64,000 nt of DNA, from the NCBI GenBank assembly GCA_012837935.1, contig DUQG01000045.1, forward strand, positions 1-64,000. Reading direction: 5' to 3'. Under the pieces are notes generated by a model that was not told where the DNA came from, searched no databases, and worked only from the letters and a program-made list of their open reading frames with translations. This document shows, piece by piece, positions 53,712 through 61,914 of the stretch (the stretch's first letter is position 1; every line of letters begins with the position of its first letter). This stretch comes from Bacteroidales bacterium (GTDB lineage: Bacteria; Bacteroidota; Bacteroidia; Bacteroidales; Paludibacteraceae). A program made the position numbers and the translations under genes.

Positions 53712-55379
53712 ATGTCTGACGATAAGAAAATTATTTTTTCGATGGTGGGAGTCAGCAAGACCTATCCACCCCAAAAACGAGTTCTAAATAATATCTACCT
53801 TTCCTTTTTCTACGGTGCGAAAATCGGGATTATCGGGTTAAATGGTTCCGGTAAATCGACTCTGCTTAAAATTATTGCAGGAGTAGAGAAAAATTATGAG
53901 GGAAATGTGGTTTTTTCACCCGGCTATTCCGTGGGATATTTGGAGCAAGAACCGCAATTTGACGATACTAAAACTGTAAAAGAGATTGTACAGGAAGGTA
54001 CGCAAGAGGTGGTGGATTTGTTGGCGGAGTTTGATCATATCAATGCGCAATTTGCTGAGCCGGATGCTGATTTTGATAAACTGATAGCTCGTCAGGGAGA
54101 ATTGCAAGAACTGCTCGACCATGCCGACGCCTGGAATTTGGATAATAAATTGGAACGTGCAATGGATGCACTTCGTTGTCCGCCGGAAGATGCATTGGTG
54201 AAAAACCTTTCCGGAGGTGAGCGTCGCCGTGTGGCGCTTTGTCGCTTGTTACTTCGTCATCCGGATATTCTGTTGCTGGACGAGCCTACCAACCACTTGG
54301 ATGCTGAATCGGTAGAATGGCTTGAAAACTATCTGCACAACTACGCAGGAACGGTTATTGCCATTACTCACGATCGCTATTTCTTGGATAATGTGGCAGG
54401 TTGGATTTTGGAATTGGATAGGGGAGAAGGTATTCCTTGGAAAGGAAATTACTCTTCTTGGCTTGAACAAAAAACCACTCGCATGGCAATGGAAGAAAAG
54501 CAGGCAAGCAAACGTAGAAAAACACTTGAGCGTGAGTTGGAGTGGGTGCGTATGGCACCAAAAGCTCGTCAGGCAAAAGGGAAAGCTCGTTTGGAGGCTT
54601 ACGACCGACTGCTTAATGAAGACCAAAAAGAACGTGAAGAGAAACTGGAACTCTTTATTCCTAACGGTCCACGATTGGGAAATAAAGTGGTGGAAGCCAT
54701 CGGTGTTTCGAAAGCATTCGGCGATAAATTGCTGTTTGAAGATTTGAACTTTACCTTGCCACCGAACGGAATTGTAGGAATTATCGGTCCAAACGGTGCC
54801 GGAAAAACTACACTTTTCCGTATGATTATGGGACACGAAAAAGCTGATTCCGGAACCTTTGAAGTGGGAGAAACAGTGAAAATTGGTTATGTGGACCAAA
54901 CTCATGTGGATATTGACCCTAAAAAAACAGTTTTCCAAACGGTATCAGGTGGTGCGGAGTTTATTCGTGTAGGTGGTAGAGAGATTAATGCGAGAGCTTA
55001 TTTGGCAAGATTTAACTTTACAGGTGGCGATCAGGAGAAACTTTGCGGTGTGCTTTCCGGTGGTGAAAGAAACCGCTTACACTTGGCATTGACCCTAAAA
55101 TCAGAAGCTAACGTGCTGCTGCTCGACGAGCCGACCAACGATATTGACGTAAACACATTGCGTGCTTTAGAGGAAGGTTTGGAGAATTTTGCCGGATGTG
55201 CTGTGGTAATTAGTCACGACCGCTGGTTCCTGGACAGAATTTGTACGCATATCATCGCTTTTGAAGGTGATTCGCAGGTTTATGTCTTTAACGGCAACTA
55301 CTCAGAGTACGAAGAAAATAAAAAAATGCGTCTAGGTGATGTTGAGCCGAAGCGAATTAGATATAAGAAGTTGATGTAA
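53712..55379 (+). CDS. ettA: ABC-F translation factor, EttA type
   Basis: 555 residues, the same length as E. coli EttA. Two ABC domains in one chain with no membrane segments: Walker A GLNGSGKSTLLK (about 36-47) and GPNGAGKTTLFR (about 357-368); signature NLSGGERRRVALCRLLL and VLSGGERNRLHLALTL; Walker B DILLLDEPTNHLD and NVLLLDEPTNDID. The linker between them has the Arg/Lys-rich P-site interaction segment (RRKTLERELEWVRMAPKARQAKGKARL, described here by its ends RRKTLEREL and KARQAKGKARL). EttA binds the ribosomal E site and gates translation by energy state. The gene is monocistronic. Confidence 0.95.
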   Translation: MSDDKKIIFSMVGVSKTYPPQKRVLNNIYLSFFYGAKIGIIGLNGSGKSTLLKIIAGVEKNYEGNVVFSPGYSVGYLEQEPQFDDTKTVKEIVQEGTQEVVDLLAEFDHINAQFAEPDADFDKLIARQGELQELLDHADAWNLDNKLERAMDALRCPPEDALVKNLSGGERRRVALCRLLLRHPDILLLDEPTNHLDAESVEWLENYLHNYAGTVIAITHDRYFLDNVAGWILELDRGEGIPWKGNYSSWLEQKTTRMAMEEKQASKRRKTLERELEWVRMAPKARQAKGKARLEAYDRLLNEDQKEREEKLELFIPNGPRLGNKVVEAIGVSKAFGDKLLFEDLNFTLPPNGIVGIIGPNGAGKTTLFRMIMGHEKADSGTFEVGETVKIGYVDQTHVDIDPKKTVFQTVSGGAEFIRVGGREINARAYLARFNFTGGDQEKLCGVLSGGERNRLHLALTLKSEANVLLLDEPTNDIDVNTLRALEEGLENFAGCAVVISHDRWFLDRICTHIIAFEGDSQVYVFNGNYSEYEENKKMRLGDVEPKRIRYKKLM

Positions 55380-55507
55380 AGCTCCCTAAATCACTCGAAG
55401 GGGACTTTTGGAAGTTGGAAGCACGAAGTATTATAAGTGCTATGATGTGAGGTGCTTATTTTGAACATAAATTACACAGATTTCATGAATTAATACAAAT
55501 TTAGTTG

Positions 55508-55530
55508 GGTTCGTCGGCTTCTAGCCGACG
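55508..55530. repeat. Intergenic palindrome
   Basis: TTCGTCGGCT pairs perfectly with AGCCGACGAA around TCT. No T run on either side. It lies between convergent ettA and porT genes and resembles the palindrome at 31712-31744. Confidence 0.65.
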
Positions 55531-55566
55531 AATGTCGTATTATGAGGTCTTTAAATGATTTAAGAT

Positions 55567-56253
55567 TTATTCAAAATGAAAAGTCAGTGTTACCATTCTT
55601 GTGGTGAGTCTGTTGATAGATTCGGTATGTTGAATGGTCTGTGGATTGAGCAGTGCGCCTGCATCGCGTTGGTTGAGTGGTGTAAGCATATTATTAAATC
55701 CGAAAGCAAACTTTATTTCCGGTGCAAGTTTGAAAAAAGAGAAATAAATATTGGTTCCAATTCCGGCTTCTACCAGCACGTCAAAAGGTTTTAGCAAAAC
55801 GGTTTTTTCTTTATTCCTTCCCCAATCCATCCAAAATCCTGCACCACCAATTATGTAAGGACGAAAATTACCTGTTCGCACCGAACTGTATTTAAGATAA
55901 AAAGGAATGTACATTGGCACAGAGAGTAGGTCTGCTTTGCTTTCGTCCGTATAATTCAAAATTCGCTGATTAAGCATTAGGGTAGGAGTGATGCGGAAAT
56001 TCAGATTTTTGCTTAATCTGAAGTCGCTGATGGCACCTACTGAAAATCCGGGAATAAGGCTGCTTACATTTACATTATTCTCATAGCTTGTTGGGATTAC
56101 TGCGAAATCCATAAAATTCACCCCCAACGAAAATCCGAAATGTACAGGTTTGTCATCTGCAAAGGGTAAATTACCTTGGGCGAATGATTTATTCAGCGGT
56201 GCTAAAAGTATAAAAACAAGTAGAAAAATATATTTGAAAGAATGTTTTTGCAT
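55567..56253 (-). CDS. porT: PorT-family outer-membrane protein (type IX secretion)
   Basis: 228 residues from the ATG at 56253 (a second ATG three codons upstream at 56262 is possible). Signal peptide ends NKSFAQ. The body is an 8-strand-type barrel with VHFGFSLGVNFMDFAVIP, RPYIIGGAGFWMDWG, LAPEIKFAFGFNNML and the C-terminal VTLTFHFE. This pattern fits PorT/SprT, an outer-membrane component needed for T9SS function in Porphyromonas and Flavobacterium. The call agrees with the seven T9SS cargo proteins in this window. A generic PorT-like barrel cannot be fully excluded without a database search. An IS256 remnant begins just upstream. Confidence 0.8.
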   Translation of the reverse strand: MQKHSFKYIFLLVFILLAPLNKSFAQGNLPFADDKPVHFGFSLGVNFMDFAVIPTSYENNVNVSSLIPGFSVGAISDFRLSKNLNFRITPTLMLNQRILNYTDESKADLLSVPMYIPFYLKYSSVRTGNFRPYIIGGAGFWMDWGRNKEKTVLLKPFDVLVEAGIGTNIYFSFFKLAPEIKFAFGFNNMLTPLNQRDAGALLNPQTIQHTESINRLTTRMVTLTFHFE

Positions 56254-56292
56254 AAAACTCAAGTTTTAATGGAAAACGAGAAAATAGGGATT

Positions 56293-56663
56293 TTAGTATA
56301 AAAGATATTCCATGCTACCTTAATGTTTCCAGCGATTTTATTGCTTTTGAACAGAAATGGGGCGATAAATATCCTTATGCCATTCGCTCATGGCGAATGA
56401 ATTGGGATGAGTTAACAGCGTTTTTTGACTTTCCTGTAGAAATCAGAAAGATAATTTACACTACCAATCTGATTGAAAATCTCAATGGGAAAATCAGAAA
56501 GTACACTAAAAACAAGCTTTCGTTTCCTAATGACGATGCTTTGAAAAAGGCTGTATATCTAGTTGTTTCTGAAATTGAAAAGAAATGGAATCAACCAATT
56601 TGGAACTGGGGCTTGATTTTTAACCAGTTTCTTACTATTTTTGAAGATAGAATGCAAATCTAA
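56293..56663 (+). pseudogene. IS256-family transposase remnant (C-terminal part)
   Basis: An open frame without a start gives VSSDFIAFEQKWGDKYPYAIRSW, then NWDELTAFFDFPVEIRKIIYTT, ENLNGKIRKYTKNKLSFP and WNWGLIFNQFLTIFEDR. This is the C-terminal about 115 residues of an IS256-type (Mutator-like) transposase, including the catalytic-glutamate region near NLIENLN. About two thirds of the protein is missing, and the left break lies just before the porT start. A probable right IS end (ATTTACACAAAAATAGTGGA, 56681-56700, then TAGTCCC) follows. Non-functional. Confidence 0.85.
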
Positions 56664-56987
56664 AAAACAACCGGTTTTTCATTTACACAAAAATAGTGGA
56701 TAGTCCCTGACAACCCGATATTCTTAATATGATTATCTGCATTTGTTCCTATTGAAAGAACTTTGTTGTTTAAGATAGGGATTAACCGCTCTCAGCCGGT
56801 TTATCCCGTTGTTTAATGATGTAGAAACACAACAAACATACAAGCTATCGTGGATTTAGCCGTTGGTTGCTGTGTTGATAATAAAAATTTTCCTGTTTAG
56901 GAAGGTTTGCGGATAATCATTTTTCTTAATTAACTCAACAGCAACACTTTAAGCATTTTACACCAAGCTTATCTGCATATAAGATTT
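56664..56987. other. Gap after the IS remnant, no gene seen
   Basis: Contains the probable right end of the IS256 remnant (56681-56707) and a hairpin GGGATTAACCG/CGGTTTATCCC (about 56776-56806) around CTCTCAGC. A partly complementary pair, GTTGCTGTGTTGA near 56866 and TCAACAGCAAC near 56936, may be the ends of another small decayed element. Confidence 0.45.
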
Positions 56988-57611
56988 TCATCCCCAAAAC
57001 GTACTTACAAGCCCCACTGCCCCGATTACAGCAATTATCGAGCCTGTGATTCTATTAATCAGCTTCAAGCCACGTACATTAAACCGATGTCTAAACTTAC
57101 TGGCAAAAGTCGTCAAGACCGTCCACCAAGCAGTAGCTCCAAGCAAAATAGAAAAAAGTCCAAATATATGCATACCAATTGAAGCTTCGGAAGGTATAAA
57201 CTCAAGTTTGGCAAAAAGTGCTATAAGTACAAAAAGAATCAATGGGTTGGATAATGTAAGTCCAAAGGAAGTAATAAAGTCACTAAAAACAGAACCATTC
57301 TCTCGCTTTTCCTTTATTTTTGGTTGTGCTACGGGGTTGCTTTTGTAAATCCACCAACCAAATAATATAATTATCACGCTACCAACTATCTGAATAACAA
57401 ATCTATGTTGCTCAACAACATCAAGTACAAAACTTAGGAAAAACAACGTAATAATGGCATATACAATATCCGAAGTTGTTGCGCCAAGCCCCGTAAACAT
57501 GCCGTGCTTCTGCCCACGATTAAGTGTGCGCTGTATGCATAGCATCCCGATAGGTCCCAATGGCACCGAAACACTCAGACCGATAATAATTCCTTTTATA
57601 AATATATCCAA
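56988..57611 (-). CDS. LysE/RhtB-family amino acid exporter-like membrane protein
   Basis: 207 residues with six hydrophobic segments. The N-terminal IIIGLSVSVPLGPIGMLCIQRTLNRG is the LysE family signature, with the conserved Pro-x-Gly-Pro; FITSFGLTLSNPLILFVLIALFAKL (about 112-136) holds the second conserved SNP motif. Family members export amino acids such as lysine, threonine or leucine from the cytoplasm; substrate is unknown. It stands alone, next to an IS remnant on one side and a structured gap on the other. Confidence 0.88.
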   Translation of the reverse strand: MDIFIKGIIIGLSVSVPLGPIGMLCIQRTLNRGQKHGMFTGLGATTSDIVYAIITLFFLSFVLDVVEQHRFVIQIVGSVIIILFGWWIYKSNPVAQPKIKEKRENGSVFSDFITSFGLTLSNPLILFVLIALFAKLEFIPSEASIGMHIFGLFSILLGATAWWTVLTTFASKFRHRFNVRGLKLINRITGSIIAVIGAVGLVSTFWG

Positions 57612-57994
57612 AACGCTTTTATTTGTAATTAATTAAGAGAGAACTCATCTTTACTTTAAAAACTTCCACCGAATATAGGATATTTTACATAACAGTACTA
57701 ACGTCTAAAAAAAACAAAGAAAACCATTAAGATTTTTAAGAAGTTAAGAAACATTAAGACACTCTTAATGAAAACCTTAACTTCTTAATGTTAGAGAACA
57801 AAAAACTCTATTTCCATCAGAATGGACAATGGTCGCTCGAACTTATTCGCTTGTTTTACAAGAATTGTTTTTACGTAAAAAGTACGATTGTCATTTAATC
57901 ATATTCGTTTTCGAGGACAAATGAAAATTTGTGCCCCGACAATTATCGGGATTGTGTAATTTGTGCAATTTGTGTTCTATAAATAAAACTCAAT
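57612..57994. repeat. Structured gap with nested inverted repeats and a dispersed repeat
   Basis: TTAAGAAGTTAAG (57736-57748) pairs with CTTAACTTCTTAA (57776-57788), enclosing CATTAAG-ACACT-CTTAATG (about 57752-57770), so a cruciform or two-stem RNA could form. CCCGACAATTATCGGG (57936-57951) is another hairpin and 57954-57978 is a copy of the dispersed 25-nt repeat also found at 51188-51212. No gene seen. Confidence 0.6.
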
Positions 57995-59317
57995 CTACAA
58001 TAAATTGCTTGCAAGTTCCGACAAGTAGCTTCTCTCGCCTTTCACCAGATTAACATGAGCAAAAATATCTTGTCCTCGCATTCGATCAATCATATAAACT
58101 AAACCGTTTGAGTGCATATCCAGATAAGGTGAATCGATTTGCTGAATATCACCTGTAAACACCACTTTCGTCCCTTCCCCTGCACGAGTAATAATGGTTT
58201 TTACCTCATGGGGTGTGAGATTTTGCGCCTCATCCACAATGAAAAAAGTCTCACTCAAACTTCTTCCTCTGATATACGCCAATGCCTCAATCACCAATCG
58301 CTCCTCACGTTGCATTTCTTCCAGTTGCTTCATCTCTTTGCCTTGATAAGAAAAACTGCTTTTTATCACATTCAGATTATCAAAAAGTGGCTGCATATAA
58401 GGTGCTATTTTATGCTGTTCATCACCGGGCAGATAACCTAAATCCCTATTGGAAAGCGCCACAATTGGTCTTGCCAAGAGTATTTGTTTATAGTTTTCAT
58501 TTTGTTGTAATGCGGCAGCTAAGGCTATCAGCGTTTTTCCCGTTCCCGATTTTCCGGTCAGTGCCACCAATTTCACATCGTCGTCCAGCAACACATTCAT
58601 GGCAAAAGCTTGCTCTGCATTGCGAGGCTCAATTCCAAAACTGCGCCTTTTCTCAATTTTTATCACACTTTCCGACTGCGGATGATACCTTGCCAATACA
58701 CTTGAGCGATTGCTCTTCAGCACAAAACAATCTTGCGGCGACACATCCGACTTAAAATCGAACTCGTCCAACGGTATTCCACCTTCAGTATAGAGCCTGT
58801 CAATCAATTCCGGCGACACATTATCATAGGTTTCGTGATTTTTCTCAAAAACATTGATGTCCGTAACCTTGTCATTGATATAATCCTCAGCCAAAATTCC
58901 AAGCGCCAAAGCTTTCATCCTTAGATTAATATCTTTGCTCACCAGAATGGTTTTGGTTGTTTTGCTTTTCTGACCAATGTTATAGGTATCTGCAAGAATA
59001 CGGTGGTCGCAAGTTTTTTCCGGAAAAATATTAGAAATTACTTCCGGGTAGGAATTTCCTGCCACAATAAATAATTTGCCTTTCCCCTCACCCAGCGGTG
59101 CACCTTTTTTGAAAAGATTGTCGTCAGCTATCAAATCCAGTTCTCGAGCGAATTCACGTGCATTGTAGTTTATTTGTTGGTTCCCTTTTTTGAAATGGTC
59201 TAGTTCTTCCAAAACCACTATGGGAATATAGATGTCATTCTCTTCAAAATTGTGTAAACAGTTATAGTCGTGTAAAATGACATTTGTGTCGAGAACAAAA
59301 TTTTTCTTACCTTTCAT
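57995..59317 (-). CDS. PhoH-like protein with N-terminal PIN domain
   Basis: 440 residues. A PIN-type RNase domain occupies about 1-150 (NFVLDTNVILHDYNCLHNF, with acidic metal ligands, and VVLEELDHFKKG). A PhoH-type ATPase/helicase domain occupies about 235-440: Walker A ALTGKSGTGKTLIALAAAL, Walker B TFFIVDEAQNLTPHEVKTI and VVFTGDIQQIDSPYLD. PIN-PhoH proteins are cytoplasmic and thought to process or unwind RNA. The gene appears monocistronic. Stop codon TAG, followed by the dispersed repeat. Confidence 0.93.
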   Translation of the reverse strand: MKGKKNFVLDTNVILHDYNCLHNFEENDIYIPIVVLEELDHFKKGNQQINYNAREFARELDLIADDNLFKKGAPLGEGKGKLFIVAGNSYPEVISNIFPEKTCDHRILADTYNIGQKSKTTKTILVSKDINLRMKALALGILAEDYINDKVTDINVFEKNHETYDNVSPELIDRLYTEGGIPLDEFDFKSDVSPQDCFVLKSNRSSVLARYHPQSESVIKIEKRRSFGIEPRNAEQAFAMNVLLDDDVKLVALTGKSGTGKTLIALAAALQQNENYKQILLARPIVALSNRDLGYLPGDEQHKIAPYMQPLFDNLNVIKSSFSYQGKEMKQLEEMQREERLVIEALAYIRGRSLSETFFIVDEAQNLTPHEVKTIITRAGEGTKVVFTGDIQQIDSPYLDMHSNGLVYMIDRMRGQDIFAHVNLVKGERSYLSELASNLL

Positions 59318-59463
59318 AATTATTCTGTATTAGTTAAGTGTCGCAAGTTTGCTAGTGTTCAAACGGAAATATAGCAGTTTTAGTTTTTCTTTGGCTATGA
59401 AATTCTTGTGAAATTTCTAAAAAAGCTAAATTCTTATTTTTACATTTACAAATATGTATAAAA

Positions 59464-59490
59464 AAACCGACAAAATCACTCTGTCGGTTT
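59464..59490 (-). terminator. Intrinsic terminator after the mini T9SS protein gene
   Basis: AAACCGAC pairs perfectly with GTCGGTTT; on the - strand the stem is followed by a run of T. It lies 22 bases past the stop codon at 59512. Confidence 0.85.
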
Positions 59491-59511
59491 AAATATCTAA
59501 CATCAGAAATC

Positions 59512-59853
59512 TTACAAAATTATTTTCTGCATATATTTTCCCGCTCGAATAATGTAGATTCCTTTGCTTAAATTCAGCGTTTCAGCCACGCCTTTATATA
59601 CATAGCTATGTACTTTAGCACCCAAAATACTGTAAATATCTATCTGCGTCCCGGTTTCTATATTTTTAGCCGTTAAGTTTTTTCCATTCAAAGAAAATTT
59701 CGGCGTTTCTTCATTATCCGAGACCGTCAAAGTACTCTGTGTTAAGTTTACTTCAACTGTTTTTTTCGGAAACAATTCTATCGCTGATTTCTGAGCACTC
59801 ACACCCAAAATTCCACAAAGTACAAATGCTAATATGAGAGTAAATTTATTCAT
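59512..59853 (-). CDS. Very small secreted protein consisting mostly of a T9SS sorting-like domain
   Basis: 113 residues from the ATG at 59853 (MNKFTLILAFVLCGILGVSAQ is a clean signal peptide; another ATG two codons upstream is possible). After about 35 linker residues (SAIELFPKKTVEVNL), the rest resembles a T9SS C-terminal domain: TQIDIYSILGAKVHSYVYKG, then LNLSKGIYIIRAGKYMQKIIL. No functional domain lies between signal and sorting parts. It might be a decoy or surface peptide, a remnant of a larger cargo protein, or a small attached modifier. It has its own promoter and terminator, which favours a real gene. Confidence 0.7.
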   Translation of the reverse strand: MNKFTLILAFVLCGILGVSAQKSAIELFPKKTVEVNLTQSTLTVSDNEETPKFSLNGKNLTAKNIETGTQIDIYSILGAKVHSYVYKGVAETLNLSKGIYIIRAGKYMQKIIL

Positions 59854-59892
59854 AGGCACGGTATTTTATATTATACTTTGTACTATTATCTA

Positions 59893-59900
59893 CAAAGATA
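59893..59900 (-). promoter_or_regulatory. -7 promoter element for the mini T9SS gene
   Basis: TATCTTTG on the - strand, full match, about 40 bases upstream of the ATG at 59853. Confidence 0.65.
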
Positions 59901-60054
59901 ATGCAAAATTACAAAAAAACACTCAAATAACTATTATTTTTTCTTGTTAACACGATTTTTATTCAATTTTTCAGACATTTTAGTCTAAAAAAGGACATTT
60001 TTCAGTTCCGAAAACTTCCGGTTACAAAACTATTAATATTCTAATAAAAAAATG

Positions 60055-60062
60055 TATCTTTG
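60055..60062 (+). promoter_or_regulatory. -7 promoter element for glycogen synthase
   Basis: TATCTTTG, full match, 32 bases before the ATG at 60095. Confidence 0.7.
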
Positions 60063-60094
60063 CACTTTTGCAAAAAAATAATAAAACTTTTAGT

Positions 60095-61747
60095 ATGAGT
60101 ACAAAACAAACCCCAGAATATATTTTTGAAACGAGTTGGGAAGTGTGTAATATGGTTGGCGGCATCTATACGGTGCTTTCCACCCGTGCAAGAACATTGG
60201 TTAAAGAATACAAAGACAAACTGGTATTTGTGGGACCTGATGTGTGGAAAGAGTAGGAATCACCCTATTTTGAAAACGAGGAATCCCTACTTGCTGATTG
60301 GAAAACACATTTTAAGCAGGAGACTGGCTTGGATATTCGTGTAGGACGCTGGAAAATCCCGGGCAAGCCACTAACCGTTTTAGTGAATTTCTATCCATTA
60401 TTTGAGAAGAAAAATGAAATTTATGCCAAAGTTTGGGAAGATTACGGTGTGGATTCACTGCACGCTTATGGCGACTACGATGAGTCTTCCATGTTTGGAC
60501 ATGCTACCGGCTTGGTGATGGAAAGTTACTATCATTTCCACAAATTAAGCAACAAAAACAAGGTTGTAGCTCATTTCAACGAATGGATGACCACTTTTGG
60601 CGCATTCCACATCCAAAAAAACATTCCTGAAATTGCAACCCTCTTTACCACCCACGCTACATCAATCGGTCGTTCTATTGCCGGAAATCACAAACCACTC
60701 TACGACTATCTAAGCGAATACAGCGGCGACCAAATGGCTTTTGAACTAAATATGGTTTCAAAACATTCAACCGAAAAAAAAGCTGCTCATGCTGTGGACT
60801 GTTTTACTACCGTAAGTGATATTACTGCGCTTGAATGCAAGCAACTTTTAGAGAAAAAACCGCATATTGTTACACCTAATGGTTTTGAAGATGATTTTGT
60901 GCCAAAAGGAAAAACGTTCACACAAAAACGTAACACTGCTCGTGCTAAATTAAAAGAAATAGCTCAAACACTCTTTGGATATGAGCTGAAAGAAGATACC
61001 ATCTTTGTAAGTACAGCCGGAAGATACGAGTATAAAAACAAAGGACTGGATGTCTTCATTGAATCGCTGAAACGCCTTTCGATGAAACCGGATTTGAAGC
61101 GTGAAGTAGTCGCATTTATCATGGTTCCGGCACATATTAAAGGTGTGCGGCATGATTTGGCTGAAAAACTGGCAAATCCCAATGCACATATGGATTACTG
61201 GAATAAACATACTACACACGAACTGCATAACTATCAAAATGACAACATAATTCAAGCGTTTCAGTGGTTTCATTTCCAAAATCTGCAAAATGAAAAAGTA
61301 AAAATTATCTTTGTTCCTTCTTACCTGAACGGAAACGACGGAATTTTCAACCTTTCTTATTGGGATTTACTTATTGGAATGGATGCTACCATATTCCCAT
61401 CGTACTACGAACCGTGGGGCTACACGCCGCTTGAAAGCGTAGCATTTTCTATTCCTACCATTACCACCTGCTTGTCAGGTTACGGTCAGTGGGTAAAAGC
61501 TATTTTTGAAAAAACAAACGGCACTAAAGTGGTTCATCGTTCCGACTATAATTATTCGGAAGTCTTAGATGATATTGCAACTTATCTTTTCGATTTTATC
61601 AAAAAGAATGAAACGGAGGTAAAACAAGTCAGAAAAGAGGCATTAGATATTTCTAAAAAAGCACTTTGGGAAAACTTTATCAATTACTATTACGATGCTT
61701 ACGATATTGCACTGAAAAACATGAATAAACGAGTAAAAAACAAATAG
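60095..61747 (+). pseudogene. Glycogen synthase (GT3 type) interrupted by one in-frame UAG
   Basis: The frame from 60095 to 61747 encodes a full-length (about 550-codon) GT3-type glycogen synthase, the form found in many Bacteroidota, except for a TAG at 60254-60256 (codon 54). The halves are in the same frame: GPDVWKE - UAG - ESPYFENEESLLADW. N-terminal motif ETSWEVCNMVGGIYTVLSTRA (UDP-glucose-binding glycine loop) precedes the break; HEWMTTFG-type HFNEWMTTFGAFH, TTHATSIGRSIAG, TVSDITALECK, PNGFEDDF and PSYYEPWGYTPLESVAF follow. Without read-through, the main product starting at 60329 would lack the nucleotide-binding start and be inactive. The downstream phosphorylase gene is intact, so the glycogen cycle is either broken here or the stop is bypassed. 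Confidence 0.85.
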
Positions 61748-61836
61748 ATTTTTACTACAAAAGCACATAGAATACGTTTGAAATTTAAATTGCTCTTATT
61801 TTGGTGTCAATCCATTGATTTTAAGAAAAAAAATGT

Positions 61837-61844
61837 TATTTTTG
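61837..61844 (+). promoter_or_regulatory. Promoter for the glucan phosphorylase gene
   Basis: TATTTTTG matches TAnnTTTG, and TTG at 61815-61817 lies 19 bases upstream as -33 element. The ATG is at 61915, leaving a leader of about 65 bases. Confidence 0.6.
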
Positions 61845-61914
61845 TGCGAAAATATGTTTTATAACATATATTTTGATTAAATCAAGGTGAAATTTAATTA
61901 TTTTTTATACTAAT

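Noticed and set aside
54249..54938. 229-codon antisense open frame inside ettA
   Set aside because: It is a Phe/Cys/His-rich shadow of a strongly conserved ABC-F gene, with no start context or family features.
56397..56663. Intact small transposase gene
   Set aside because: The homologous frame continues upstream of this ATG with no start, and two thirds of the IS256 protein is missing, so it is a remnant.
60329..61747. Glycogen synthase starting at the internal ATG-like/TTG codon after the UAG
   Set aside because: Such a product would lack the N-terminal glycine loop needed for UDP-glucose binding; the frame before the UAG is clearly homologous.
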